64,000 bases of DNA from contig NZ_AUND01000012.1 of NCBI RefSeq assembly GCF_000714535.1, forward strand, positions 248,001 to 312,000. Direction: 5' to 3'. Below are positions 46,410 through 54,479 of this stretch, piece after piece (positions within the stretch are counted from its first letter, which is position 1; every line of letters starts with the position of its first letter). The position numbers were made by a program, and so were the translations under genes. Below the pieces are notes generated by a model that worked only from the letters and a program-made list of their open reading frames with translations, did no database searches and had not been told where the DNA came from. Source of the DNA: Thioclava pacifica DSM 10166 (lineage in GTDB: Bacteria; Pseudomonadota; Alphaproteobacteria; Rhodobacterales; Rhodobacteraceae).

Positions 46410-47014
46410 AGCGCAAGATCCGCATCCCGAACCTTGGCGGCGCGCACGCCTATATCCTGCACCGTCCGCACCCGACCGTGCAGGCGCTTGAGCGGCAATT
46501 GCGCGCGATCGGCCTGACAGTCGTTCATTGCTGGCCGGAGCTGCCTGCCGAGGCGCTCTCGGGCGATTTCGTCTTCTTCGATGCCGATCAAGGCTATGAC
46601 GAGCAGTTCCCGTGGAAACCGGGGCAAAGCCCGATGCCGATGATCGCGCTGATCGGCTCGGAAGCGCCGGGCCGGATCGAGTGGTCGCTCGAAGCGGGGG
46701 CGCATGCGCAGCTTCTCAAGCCGGTGGGCGATGGTGGGGTCTATTCGGCGCTGCTGATCGCGCGACTGGCCTTCGAGGCGCGCCAGTCGCTCTCGGTCGA
46801 GATCGCGGATCTGCGCCGCAGGCTCGATGAACGCCAGACGGTCGTGCGGGCCGTCACTTTGCTGGCCGCGCGCGGCAAGACCGAATCCGAGGCCTATGAC
46901 CAACTGCGCCAGATGGCGATGGCCTGGCGCGTCAGTTTCGAGGATGCCGCACGCCGCATCGTCGCCAATCACGAGGAACAAGGGGGCCCCGATGACCGAC
47001 GCGACCTTGGCTGA
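46406..47014 (+). CDS. amiR: AmiR-type ANTAR antiterminator
   Basis: 202 residues. The N-terminal ~125 residues are a pseudo-receiver ('HAYILHRPHPTVQALERQLRAIGLTVVHCWPEL', 'DFVFFDADQGYDEQ'), then a coiled-coil linker ('LSVEIADLRRRLDERQTVVRAV'). The ANTAR domain is 'LLAARGKTESEAYDQLRQMAMAWRVSFEDAARRIVANHEE'. ANTAR proteins bind RNA and prevent terminator formation, and a terminator is visible in this operon leader. It overlaps amiC by 4 bases and the next permease gene by 23 bases. Confidence 0.9.
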   Translation: MKRKIRIPNLGGAHAYILHRPHPTVQALERQLRAIGLTVVHCWPELPAEALSGDFVFFDADQGYDEQFPWKPGQSPMPMIALIGSEAPGRIEWSLEAGAHAQLLKPVGDGGVYSALLIARLAFEARQSLSVEIADLRRRLDERQTVVRAVTLLAARGKTESEAYDQLRQMAMAWRVSFEDAARRIVANHEEQGGPDDRRDLG

Positions 47015-47879
47015 GGGACCGGCCCGCCCGCAAAGCGCGTTGCGCCGTCTGCTGCGGCGCAAGCTCGCGATCCTCGGTATGGCGATCATCGCGATCGTGA
47101 CGCTTGGCGCGATCTTCGCGCCCTGGATCGCGCCTTTCGCGCCGCAAGACCAGATGTTCGACGGGCTGACGCTGGAAGGCGCGCCGATGCCGCCGGGCGA
47201 GAAGTTCTGGCTCGGCACCGATCTTCTGGGGCGCGACCTGTTCTCGCGCATCCTTTACGGCGCGCGCACCTCGCTGATTATCGGCGTGGTGGCGAACGGT
47301 CTGGCGTTGATCATCGGCACGCTGATCGGCGTGACCGCGGGCTATTTCCGCGGCTGGATCGGCGCGGTTCTGATGCGCTTCACCGATCTGATGATGGCCT
47401 TTCCGGCGCTGCTGCTGGCGATCTGCCTTGCCGCGATCTTCACGCCGTCCCTTTGGATCGTCGCGATGGTGATCGCGCTGGTGAACTGGGTGCAGACGGC
47501 GCGGGTGGTCTATACCGAGACCTCGGCGCTGGCCGAGCGTGAATTCGTCGCCGCCGAGAAGACGCTGGGCGCAGGAACCGCGCGCATCCTCTTCCGCCAT
47601 ATCCTGCCGCATCTGGTGCCGATGATCATCGTCTGGGGCACGCTGGGGATCTCGACGACCGTGCTGCTCGAGGCGACGCTGTCCTATCTCGGCGTGGGCG
47701 TTCAGCCCCCGACGCCGAGCTGGGGCAACATCATCTTCGAGAACCAGACCTATTTCCAGGCGGCCCCGTGGCTCGTCTTCATTCCGGGCGCGGCGATCCT
47801 GCTCTTGGCGCTGTCCTTCAACCTCGTGGGCGATGCGCTGCGCGACGTGCTCGACCCGACGCAGAGAGGGCGTGAGTGA
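46992..47879 (+). CDS. ABC transporter permease, DppC/OppC type
   Basis: 295 residues from ATG at 46992, inside the end of amiR (23-base overlap). One N-terminal helix ('LAILGMAIIAIVTLGAIFAPWIAPF') precedes an OppC_N-like loop ('GTDLLGRDLFSRILYGARTSL'), then the permease core. The EAA loop is 'TSALAEREFVAAEKTLGAGTARILFRHILPHL'. The domain set is that of dipeptide/oligopeptide-type importers, here placed in an amide operon. Partner of the following DppB-type permease. Confidence 0.92.
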   Translation: MTDATLAEGPARPQSALRRLLRRKLAILGMAIIAIVTLGAIFAPWIAPFAPQDQMFDGLTLEGAPMPPGEKFWLGTDLLGRDLFSRILYGARTSLIIGVVANGLALIIGTLIGVTAGYFRGWIGAVLMRFTDLMMAFPALLLAICLAAIFTPSLWIVAMVIALVNWVQTARVVYTETSALAEREFVAAEKTLGAGTARILFRHILPHLVPMIIVWGTLGISTTVLLEATLSYLGVGVQPPTPSWGNIIFENQTYFQAAPWLVFIPGAAILLLALSFNLVGDALRDVLDPTQRGRE

Positions 47880-48799
47880 TGCTGGCCTATCTGATCCGCC
47901 GCCTGATTCAGGCCGCCCTGATCCTGCTGGGCGTGTCCTTCATCACCTTCTTCCTGCTCTTCGTGCTGCCCGCCGACCCGGTGCGCCAGATCGCGGGCCG
48001 CTCGGCCACACCTGAAACGGTTGCCAATATCCGCCACCAGCTGGGCCTCGATCAGCCTTTCGTGGTGCAATACTGGCGCTACCTGACGGGCCTCTTCCAA
48101 GGCGATATGGGCCGCAGCTACCTGCAAAAGACGGAAGTGGCGACTCTGATCGCCGCCCGTCTGCCCGCGACGCTTCTGCTGATGCTGGGCGCAATCGTGG
48201 CCGAGCTGATCATGGGGCTGACGCTCGGCATCGTGGCCGCGATCCGCCGCGGAGGCGCGCTCGATCAGTCGCTGATGATCACCTCTTTCGTCGCGGTCTC
48301 GGCGCCGCAATTCGTGGTGGGGCTGCTGCTGCTCTATGTCTTCGCGGTCAAGCTGAGCTGGTTCCCGATCGGCGGTTATGGCAGCTTCTCGAACCTCGTG
48401 CTGCCGGCGCTGACGCTCGGGATCATGGGCTCGGGCTGGTATAGCCGGATGATGCGCTCGAGCATGATCGACGTGCTGCGCTCGGACTATATCCGCACCG
48501 CGCGCGCCAAGGGGCTGCGCCGCTTCCGGGTGCTCGCGCTGCACGCGATGCCCAACGCTATCCTGCCGATCATCGCGATGATCGGGATCGACATCGGCAT
48601 CTTCATGTCGGGCATTGTCGTCGTGGAAAGCGTCTTCGGCTGGCCCGGCATCGGTCAGCTCGCCTGGCAGGCGATCCAGCGCGTCGACATTCCGATCATC
48701 ATGGGCGTCACGCTCGTCTCAGCCTGCGCGATCGTGCTGGGCAACCTGCTCGCCGACCTCATCACCCCCTTCATCGACCCGCGCATCAAGCTGCGCTGA
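47879..48799 (+). CDS. ABC transporter permease, DppB/OppB type
   Basis: 306 residues; ATG at 47879 overlaps the previous stop (TGATG). 'YLIRRLIQAALILLGVSFITFFLLFVLPADPVRQIAG' and 'RHQLGLDQPFVVQYWRYLTGLFQGDMGRSYLQKTEV' are DppB hallmarks. The EAA loop is 'LRSDYIRTARAKGLRRFRVLALHAMPNA'. It makes the membrane channel with the DppC-type partner. A palindromic hairpin (48813-48829) lies between this gene and the binding protein. Confidence 0.93.
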   Translation: MLAYLIRRLIQAALILLGVSFITFFLLFVLPADPVRQIAGRSATPETVANIRHQLGLDQPFVVQYWRYLTGLFQGDMGRSYLQKTEVATLIAARLPATLLLMLGAIVAELIMGLTLGIVAAIRRGGALDQSLMITSFVAVSAPQFVVGLLLLYVFAVKLSWFPIGGYGSFSNLVLPALTLGIMGSGWYSRMMRSSMIDVLRSDYIRTARAKGLRRFRVLALHAMPNAILPIIAMIGIDIGIFMSGIVVVESVFGWPGIGQLAWQAIQRVDIPIIMGVTLVSACAIVLGNLLADLITPFIDPRIKLR

Positions 48800-48812
48800 T
48801 CGCAACCAGATA

Positions 48813-48829
48813 CCCCGGGTCAACCGGGG
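48813..48829 (+). promoter_or_regulatory. Intercistronic hairpin (REP-like) before the binding-protein gene
   Basis: CCCCGG (48813-48818) pairs with CCGGGG (48824-48829) around a 5-nt loop in the only sizeable gap (72 bases) of the operon. It precedes the solute-binding protein, usually needed in excess over permeases. Such hairpins can act as mRNA stability barriers; no T-tract is present, so it is unlikely to terminate. Confidence 0.5.
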
Positions 48830-48871
48830 AGCACATGAGAAGAAAAGTCCAACAGACGGAGAAAAACTCAA

Positions 48872-50512
48872 ATGAGCCTGATGAAAAACATCCTTGCCAC
48901 CAGCGCGCTGTCGCTCTCGCTGGGTCTCGCCAGCCTCGCCTCGGCGCAGGATTACCAGCCCGATCCGAACGCCAAGCCCGGCGGCAATATCATCGTCACC
49001 TACAAGGACGATGTGGCCACGCTCGACCCGGCGATCGGCTATGACTGGCAGAACTGGTCGATGATCAAATCCGTCTTCGACGGGCTGATGGATTACGTCC
49101 CCGGCACGACCGAGCTGCGCCCGGGTCTTGCCGAGAGCTACGAGATTTCCGACGACGGCACGACCTTCACCTTCAAGCTGCGCCAGGGCGTGAAATTCCA
49201 CAACGGCCGCGAGATGACGGCCGAGGACGTGAAATACTCGCTCGACCGCGTGACCACCCCCGCGACGCAATCGCCGGGTGCCGGGTTCTTCGGCTCGATC
49301 AAGGGCTATGACGCGATGGCGGATGGCTCGGCCACCAGCCTCGAAGGCGTGACCGTCGTCGATCCCTACACCGTCAAGATCGAGCTTTCGCGCCCCGACG
49401 CGACCTTCCTGCACGTGATGGCGCTGAACTTCGCCTCGGTCGTGCCGAAGGAAGCGGTCGACGAATACGGCACCGATTTCGGCAAGCATCCCGTGGGCAC
49501 CGGCGCATTCAAGCTCGCCGACTGGACCATCGGTCAGCAGCTCGTCCTGCAGAAGAACGCCGATTACTGGCGCTCGGGCGTGCCTTACCTCGACAGCATC
49601 ACCTTTGAAGTCGGTCAGGAGCCGATCGTGGCGCTGCTGCGCCTGCAGAAAGGTGAGGTGGACGTGCCCGGCGACGGCATCCCGCCCGCGAAGTTCAACG
49701 AGGTGATGGGCAATCCCGACGAGGCCAAGCAGGTCGTCGTGGGCGGCCAGCTGCATACCGGCTACATCACGCTCAATGTCGAGATGGCCCCCTTCGACAA
49801 GGTCGAGGTGCGTCAGGCGATCAACATGGCGATCAACAAGGATCGCATCGTGCAAATGATCAACGGCCGCGCGACCCCCGCGACCCAGCCGCTGCCGCCC
49901 TCGATGCCGGGCTATACCAAGGATTACGCAGGCTATCCCTTCGATCCTGCAAAAGCCAAGGAGATGCTTGCCGAGGCCGGTCTGCCCGACGGGTTCGAGA
50001 CCGAGCTTTACGTGATGAACACCGACCCGAACCCGCGCATCGCGCAGGCGATCCAGCAGGATCTGGCGGCGATCGGCGTGAAGGCCGACATCAAGGCGCT
50101 GGCGCAGGCCAACGTGATCGAGGCGGGCGGCACGCCGAAAACCGCGCCGATGATCTGGTCGGGCGGCATGGCCTGGATCGCGGACTTCCCCGATCCGTCG
50201 AACTTCTACGGCCCGATCCTCGGCTGTGCCGGTGCGGTTGAAGGCGGCTGGAACTGGTCGTGGTATTGCAACAAGGATCTCGATGCGATGGCCACCGAGG
50301 CGGACTCGATCACCGATCCGGCCAAGCAGGACGAGCGCCTGCAGAAATGGTCGGACGTCTACATGAAGGTCATGGAAGACGCGCCCTGGGTGCCGGTGTT
50401 CAACGAGAACCGCTACACCATGAAGTCGACCCGCATGGGCGGCGCCGATGCGCTTTATGTCGATCCGGTTTCGATCCCGGTGAACTACGATTACGTCTAC
50501 GTGACGGAGTAA
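48872..50512 (+). CDS. ABC transporter substrate-binding protein (DppA/OppA-like, SBP family 5)
   Basis: 546 residues with a signal peptide ('MSLMKNILATSALSLSLGLA', cleavage after ASA). 'LDPAIGYDWQNWSMIKSVFDGLMDYVPGTTELRPGLAESYEISDDG' and 'TFKLRQGVKFHNGREMTAEDVKYSLDRV' are family 5 motifs. SD GGAG lies about 12 bases before the ATG. Family 5 proteins bind peptides, nickel or other small solutes; in this operon an amide-bearing compound is the simplest proposal, but the binding site cannot be read. Confidence 0.9.
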   Translation: MSLMKNILATSALSLSLGLASLASAQDYQPDPNAKPGGNIIVTYKDDVATLDPAIGYDWQNWSMIKSVFDGLMDYVPGTTELRPGLAESYEISDDGTTFTFKLRQGVKFHNGREMTAEDVKYSLDRVTTPATQSPGAGFFGSIKGYDAMADGSATSLEGVTVVDPYTVKIELSRPDATFLHVMALNFASVVPKEAVDEYGTDFGKHPVGTGAFKLADWTIGQQLVLQKNADYWRSGVPYLDSITFEVGQEPIVALLRLQKGEVDVPGDGIPPAKFNEVMGNPDEAKQVVVGGQLHTGYITLNVEMAPFDKVEVRQAINMAINKDRIVQMINGRATPATQPLPPSMPGYTKDYAGYPFDPAKAKEMLAEAGLPDGFETELYVMNTDPNPRIAQAIQQDLAAIGVKADIKALAQANVIEAGGTPKTAPMIWSGGMAWIADFPDPSNFYGPILGCAGAVEGGWNWSWYCNKDLDAMATEADSITDPAKQDERLQKWSDVYMKVMEDAPWVPVFNENRYTMKSTRMGGADALYVDPVSIPVNYDYVYVTE

Positions 50513-50518
50513 ACGCGC

Positions 50519-51478
50519 ATGTGCAAAGCCTGTGATTACACGATCCACGGCGCACAGCACCATTTCGGCTGGGACAACTCGCTTGTCCCGGCCGAGACGG
50601 TCGCCCCGGGATCGACCATCGAGTTCCATTGCCACGACAGCTCGGCCGGACAGCTCGGGCCGTCCTCGACCGTGGAAGACGTGAAGACCCTCGATTTCGG
50701 CAAGATCAATCCGGTCTCCGGGCCGATCTTTGTCGAAGGCGCCAAGCCCGGCGACGTTCTGAAAGTCACCATCGACAGCTTCGCCCCGCGCGAGCAGGAG
50801 GGCTCTGCCTGGGGCTGGACCGCAAATATCCCCGGCTTCGGTCTGCTCGCCGATCAGTTCGAGGACCCGGCGCTCAACATCTGGAAATACGACGCCGCCT
50901 CGCCCGACAAGGCGCTTTGGGGCAGCGAAGGCAAGGTCGCGCTCAAGCCCTTCTGCGGCACGATCGGCGTCGCACCGGCCGAGGCGGGCCTGCATTCCAT
51001 CGTGCCCCCGCGCCGCGTGGGCGGCAATCTTGATATCCGCGATCTGGCGGCGGGCGCCACGCTCTACCTGCCGGTCGAGGTCGAGGGCGCGCTGTTCTCC
51101 GTGGGCGACACCCATGCCGCGCAAGGCGATGGCGAGGTTTGCGGCACCGCGATCGAGAGCCCGATGAACTGTGTGCTCAGCTTCGATCTGATCAAGAACG
51201 AGACGCTGAAATTCCCGCGCTTCACCACGCCGGGGCCGGTCACGCGCCACCTCGATACGGCGGGCTACGAGGTCACCACGGGCATTGGCCCGGACCTGAT
51301 GTCGGGCGCGCGCGATGCGGTCTCGGGCATGATCGACCTGCTGTGCAAGACGCGCGGCATGTCGGCGGTCGATGCCTATATGCTGGTCTCGACCTGCGGC
51401 GATCTGCGGATCTCCGAGATCGTGGACATGCCCAACTGGGTCGTCAGCTTCTATTTCCCGAGAAACGTGTTCGAATGA
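50519..51478 (+). CDS. Acetamidase/formamidase family protein
   Basis: 319 residues, normal for the FmdA_AmdA family. 'IHGAQHHFGWDNSLVPAETVAPGSTIEFHCHDSSAGQL' and 'VSGPIFVEGAKPGDVLKVTIDSFAPREQEGSAWGWT' are N-terminal signatures. 'SVGDTHAAQGDGEVCGTAIESPMNC' and 'MIDLLCKTRGMSAVDAYMLVSTCGDLRISEIVD' are the C-terminal ones. It hydrolyses formamide or acetamide-like short amides to ammonia and the acid. It is placed between binding protein and ATPase in the operon, with a start 6 bases after the former and a 4-base overlap with the latter. Confidence 0.92.
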   Translation: MCKACDYTIHGAQHHFGWDNSLVPAETVAPGSTIEFHCHDSSAGQLGPSSTVEDVKTLDFGKINPVSGPIFVEGAKPGDVLKVTIDSFAPREQEGSAWGWTANIPGFGLLADQFEDPALNIWKYDAASPDKALWGSEGKVALKPFCGTIGVAPAEAGLHSIVPPRRVGGNLDIRDLAAGATLYLPVEVEGALFSVGDTHAAQGDGEVCGTAIESPMNCVLSFDLIKNETLKFPRFTTPGPVTRHLDTAGYEVTTGIGPDLMSGARDAVSGMIDLLCKTRGMSAVDAYMLVSTCGDLRISEIVDMPNWVVSFYFPRNVFE

Positions 51479-53280
51479 TCGAAGTGCGAGAAACAAACGC
51501 CGGGGCCGGTTTGGCCCCGGAGGCCGCCCAGCCGGTGCTGTCCGTCGACGGGCTCACGATCTCGGTGCGCTCGGAAGGGCGCGAGCGTCCGCTGGTCAGC
51601 GACCTCAGCTTCACGCTCGCGCGCGGGGAGACCATCGCCATCGCGGGCGAAAGCGGCTCGGGCAAATCGCTGACCTCGCTCGCGATCATGGGGCTGCTGC
51701 CGCCCCCTGCCCTGCACGTCAGCGCCGGGGCGATCCGCTTCCAGGGCGAAGACCTCACGCGCCTGCCCGAAAGCCGGATGCGCGCCATGCGCGGTAATCG
51801 CATCGCGATGATTTTTCAGGAGCCGATGACCTCGCTCAACCCGGTTCTGACGATCGGCCTGCAACTGGCCGAGGCGATCCGCGCCCATGAGCCGGTCACG
51901 AAACGCGAGGCCCGGGCCCGCGCGCTGGAAGCCCTGCGCCGCGTGCGGATTTCCGAACCCGAGCGCCGCATGGGCCAATATCCGCACGAATTGTCTGGCG
52001 GGATGCGTCAGCGTGTGATGATTGCGATGGCGCTCGCGCTGCGCCCCGACGTTCTGATCGCGGACGAACCGACCACCGCGCTCGATGTGACGGTGCAGCG
52101 CGAGGTGCTCGACCTGCTGCGCGATCTGCAAGCAGAGATGGGCACCGCGATCATCCTGATCACCCATGACATGGGCGTCGTGGCCGAGATGGCCGCGCGG
52201 GTGATCGTGATGAAACAGGGTCGGGCCGTCGAGACGGGCGCGGTTGCGCAGATCTTCTCGGACCCGCGCGAGGCTTACACGCAAGATCTTCTGGCGGCGG
52301 TGCCGCGCATGGGGGACGGCAGCGGCGCGCGGGCAGCCTCCCCGGAGGCGAAACCCGTGGCGCGCCTGCGCGACGTGAAGGTGCGGTTCGACATTCGCGG
52401 CGGGATCCTGTCGCAGGTGACGCACCGCGTCCACGCGGTCGAGGGCGTCAGCTTCGACATCATGGAGGGCGAGACCTTCTCGCTTGTCGGCGAAAGCGGC
52501 TGCGGCAAATCCACCATCGCCAAGGCGCTGACCGGGCTCGTGCCGCATCAGGGCCGGATCGAGGTCGCGGGCCACACGATGGGCGGGCTGAGCGGCGCCA
52601 AGATGAAAGAGATGCGCCGCGACGTGCAGATCGTTTTCCAGGACCCGATGGCCGCGCTCGATCCGCGGATGCGCGTGGGCGATCTCGTGGCCGAGCCGCT
52701 GGTCATCCACGGCATCGGCACGCCCGAGGAGCAGCGCGAGAAGGTCGCGGGGCTGTTCGAGCGGGTGGGGCTGACCCGCGATCAGCTTGATCGCTATCCG
52801 CACGAGTTCTCGGGCGGTCAGCGGCAACGGATCTGCATCGCCCGCGCGCTGGCACTGCAACCCAAGCTGATCGTCGCGGATGAAAGCGTCTCGGCGCTCG
52901 ATGTCTCAGTGCAGGCGCGGGTGCTGGACCTGCTCGATGCGCTGAAACGCGAATTCGGCATCGCTTACCTGTTCATCAGCCATGACATGGCCGTGGTCGA
53001 GAATATCTCGGACCGGATCGCGGTGATGTATATGGGTCAGATCGTCGAGATGGGCACGCGGGCGCAGATCTTCGGCTCGCCGCAGCATCCCTATACGAAG
53101 CGCCTGATGGCGGCCGTTCCGATCCCCGATCCCGGCAGGGTCCGCCCGCCCACGCCGCGCCTGTCCGGCGAGGTGCCAAGCCCGGTCTACAAGCTGGGTG
53201 AACACCCACAGCGTCTATCGCTGCGCAACATCGGCAACGGGCATCTTGTGGCGGACATCGGTCTGGGCGGCGTCCTTTAG
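51475..53280 (+). CDS. Fused dipeptide-type ABC transporter ATP-binding protein (DppD-DppF fusion)
   Basis: 601 residues from ATG at 51475, with two complete nucleotide-binding domains. Walker A motifs are 'GESGSGKS' (about 58-65) and 'GESGCGKS' (about 339-346). Signature motifs are 'YPHELSGGMRQRVMIAMAL' and 'YPHEFSGGQRQRICIARAL'. Each half is followed by an oligopeptide-type C-terminal region ('YTQDLLAAVP', 'YTKRLMAAVPIPDPGR'). This fusion (GsiA/YejF-like) powers the DppB/DppC-type channel. It is the last gene of the operon; no clear terminator was recognised in the following 95 bases. Confidence 0.94.
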   Translation: MIEVRETNAGAGLAPEAAQPVLSVDGLTISVRSEGRERPLVSDLSFTLARGETIAIAGESGSGKSLTSLAIMGLLPPPALHVSAGAIRFQGEDLTRLPESRMRAMRGNRIAMIFQEPMTSLNPVLTIGLQLAEAIRAHEPVTKREARARALEALRRVRISEPERRMGQYPHELSGGMRQRVMIAMALALRPDVLIADEPTTALDVTVQREVLDLLRDLQAEMGTAIILITHDMGVVAEMAARVIVMKQGRAVETGAVAQIFSDPREAYTQDLLAAVPRMGDGSGARAASPEAKPVARLRDVKVRFDIRGGILSQVTHRVHAVEGVSFDIMEGETFSLVGESGCGKSTIAKALTGLVPHQGRIEVAGHTMGGLSGAKMKEMRRDVQIVFQDPMAALDPRMRVGDLVAEPLVIHGIGTPEEQREKVAGLFERVGLTRDQLDRYPHEFSGGQRQRICIARALALQPKLIVADESVSALDVSVQARVLDLLDALKREFGIAYLFISHDMAVVENISDRIAVMYMGQIVEMGTRAQIFGSPQHPYTKRLMAAVPIPDPGRVRPPTPRLSGEVPSPVYKLGEHPQRLSLRNIGNGHLVADIGLGGVL

Positions 53281-53376
53281 CGACACGGCTTTCTCAGGCG
53301 CTGCAATGATCAGAGAAAGCGGCAGGTGTCTTCCGCGCCGCGCGACAAGTTCCGCGGTCCGCGCAGAACGTTCCTG

Positions 53377-53733
53377 TCAGTTCCCGCGTAGCGCGTCGAG
53401 ATAGATCCGTACCGCGTCCTGCACATGCCGGAAGCGGTCACCGCCGAGATGCGTGCCGCCGAACCACCGCGTGACCACGATGATGTGGTCATGCAGCCCT
53501 TCGCGTTCCAGCATTCGCAGGATCACCATACCCGCACCAGCCTCGCCATCATCGTTCTTCAACGGCGCGTCGGCGCTCAGCAGCGCCCAGCTGTTGTGGG
53601 TCGCCTTGGCGAATTTCTTCTTGCGGCAAAGCTCCTTGATGAAGGCTTTGGCCTCTTGCTCGGAGGCGCAGGGCCCGCCCGAGACCGCATATTTCGATCC
53701 GCGGTCACTGATGATGTTGTCGAGGATGCGCAT
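53377..53733 (-). CDS. YigZ/IMPACT N-terminal-type protein (UPF0029)
   Basis: 118 residues, only the IMPACT domain. 'SDRGSKYAVSGGPCASEQEAKAFIKELCRKKKFAKATHNSWALL', 'KNDDGEAGAGMVILRMLEREGLHDHIIVVTRWFGGTHLGGDRF' match the family (D-G-E-x-x-x-G and W-F-G-G-x-x-L-G). Full-length YigZ proteins are about 200 residues with a second DUF1949 domain, which is missing here. Function in bacteria unresolved. Flanked convergently by the amide operon and divergently by the TetR gene. Confidence 0.83.
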   Translation of the reverse strand: MRILDNIISDRGSKYAVSGGPCASEQEAKAFIKELCRKKKFAKATHNSWALLSADAPLKNDDGEAGAGMVILRMLEREGLHDHIIVVTRWFGGTHLGGDRFRHVQDAVRIYLDALRGN

Positions 53734-53794
53734 GGGTCAGGCTTAGAGCCCCGGCAGCCCGACCTCAAGCAGCGGCGGATTGTGGACCCTTGAC

Positions 53795-53816
53795 TTTAAT
53801 CAAACGTTTGATTAAA
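53795..53816. promoter_or_regulatory. Perfect 22-bp palindrome, probable operator of the CecR-like regulator
   Basis: Half-site TTTAATCAAAC is followed directly by its exact reverse complement, centre between 53805 and 53806. It ends 9 bases before the TetR-type start codon. AT-rich in a GC-rich genome and perfectly symmetric, as expected of a TetR homodimer site. Position over the leader implies autorepression of the whole export operon. Confidence 0.85.
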
Positions 53817-53825
53817 TCTGCACTC

Positions 53826-54479
53826 ATGGATCAAGTCATCGCCCCACCGCCCAAAGGCACCGCGCTTGCGCTCATCGACGCGGCGATCGCGCTTTTCGGC
53901 ACGAAAGGCTTCGCTGCCACCTCGACACGCGAAATCGCCGAGCGGGCCGGGACGAATGTCGCTTCGATCTCCTATCACTTCGACGGCAAGGAGGGGTTGC
54001 GTCGCGCCTGCGCCGAGGAATTCGTGCGCCGGATGCACGAGATCCTTGGCCCGCCCGTCCCGCTCGATGGCCTCACACCCGAGGCTGCCGAGACCGTTCT
54101 CAAGCGGCTTCTACATGCGCTCACCTTTCGCGTCCTGACCGAATCCAGCATTGCCACGATGATCAATTTCGTTGTTCGCGAAATTTCGGAAAAAAGCGAA
54201 ACAATTGATATATTTTACAATTCTTTGATATCAATCGCTCATAAACGGCTCAGTACACTCTGGTCGATCGCAGCCGGCGTCCCGGACGACAGCCCGGAGA
54301 CGGCTTTGCGCGCCTTTTCGATGATCGGGCAGGTTCTCTATTTCCGCCTCGGCTCCGAGATCGTCCTGCGCCGCATGGGCTGGGCCGAGATGGGTTCCGA
54401 TCAGGCCGAAGACATCTACCGCGTGCTCGAAGGCAATCTCGAAGCCTTGCTCGCCCAAGCCCGGAGGGCTACCCCATGA
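53826..54479 (+). CDS. TetR/AcrR family regulator with CerR/CecR-type C-terminus
   Basis: 217 residues from ATG at 53826. Helix-turn-helix 'ALIDAAIALFGTKGFAATSTREIAERAGTNVASISYHFDGKEGL' (about 12-57) is typical TetR. The C-terminal ligand domain ('SIATMINFVVREISEKSETIDIFYNSLI', 'IGQVLYFRLGSEIVLRRMGW') fits DUF1956/CerR, as in E. coli CecR (YbiH), which controls ybhG-ybhFSR. Here too the next genes are HlyD, ATPase and permease. A stretch near 54170-54245 is markedly AT-rich. It overlaps the HlyD gene by 4 bases. Likely repressor. Confidence 0.88.
   Translation: MDQVIAPPPKGTALALIDAAIALFGTKGFAATSTREIAERAGTNVASISYHFDGKEGLRRACAEEFVRRMHEILGPPVPLDGLTPEAAETVLKRLLHALTFRVLTESSIATMINFVVREISEKSETIDIFYNSLISIAHKRLSTLWSIAAGVPDDSPETALRAFSMIGQVLYFRLGSEIVLRRMGWAEMGSDQAEDIYRVLEGNLEALLAQARRATP

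Noticed and set aside
48719-51496. Very long minus-strand open frame (about 925 codons) opposite the amide operon
   Set aside because: Antisense to recognised binding protein and acetamidase genes; His/Arg/Asp-rich composition typical of shadow frames in high-GC DNA.
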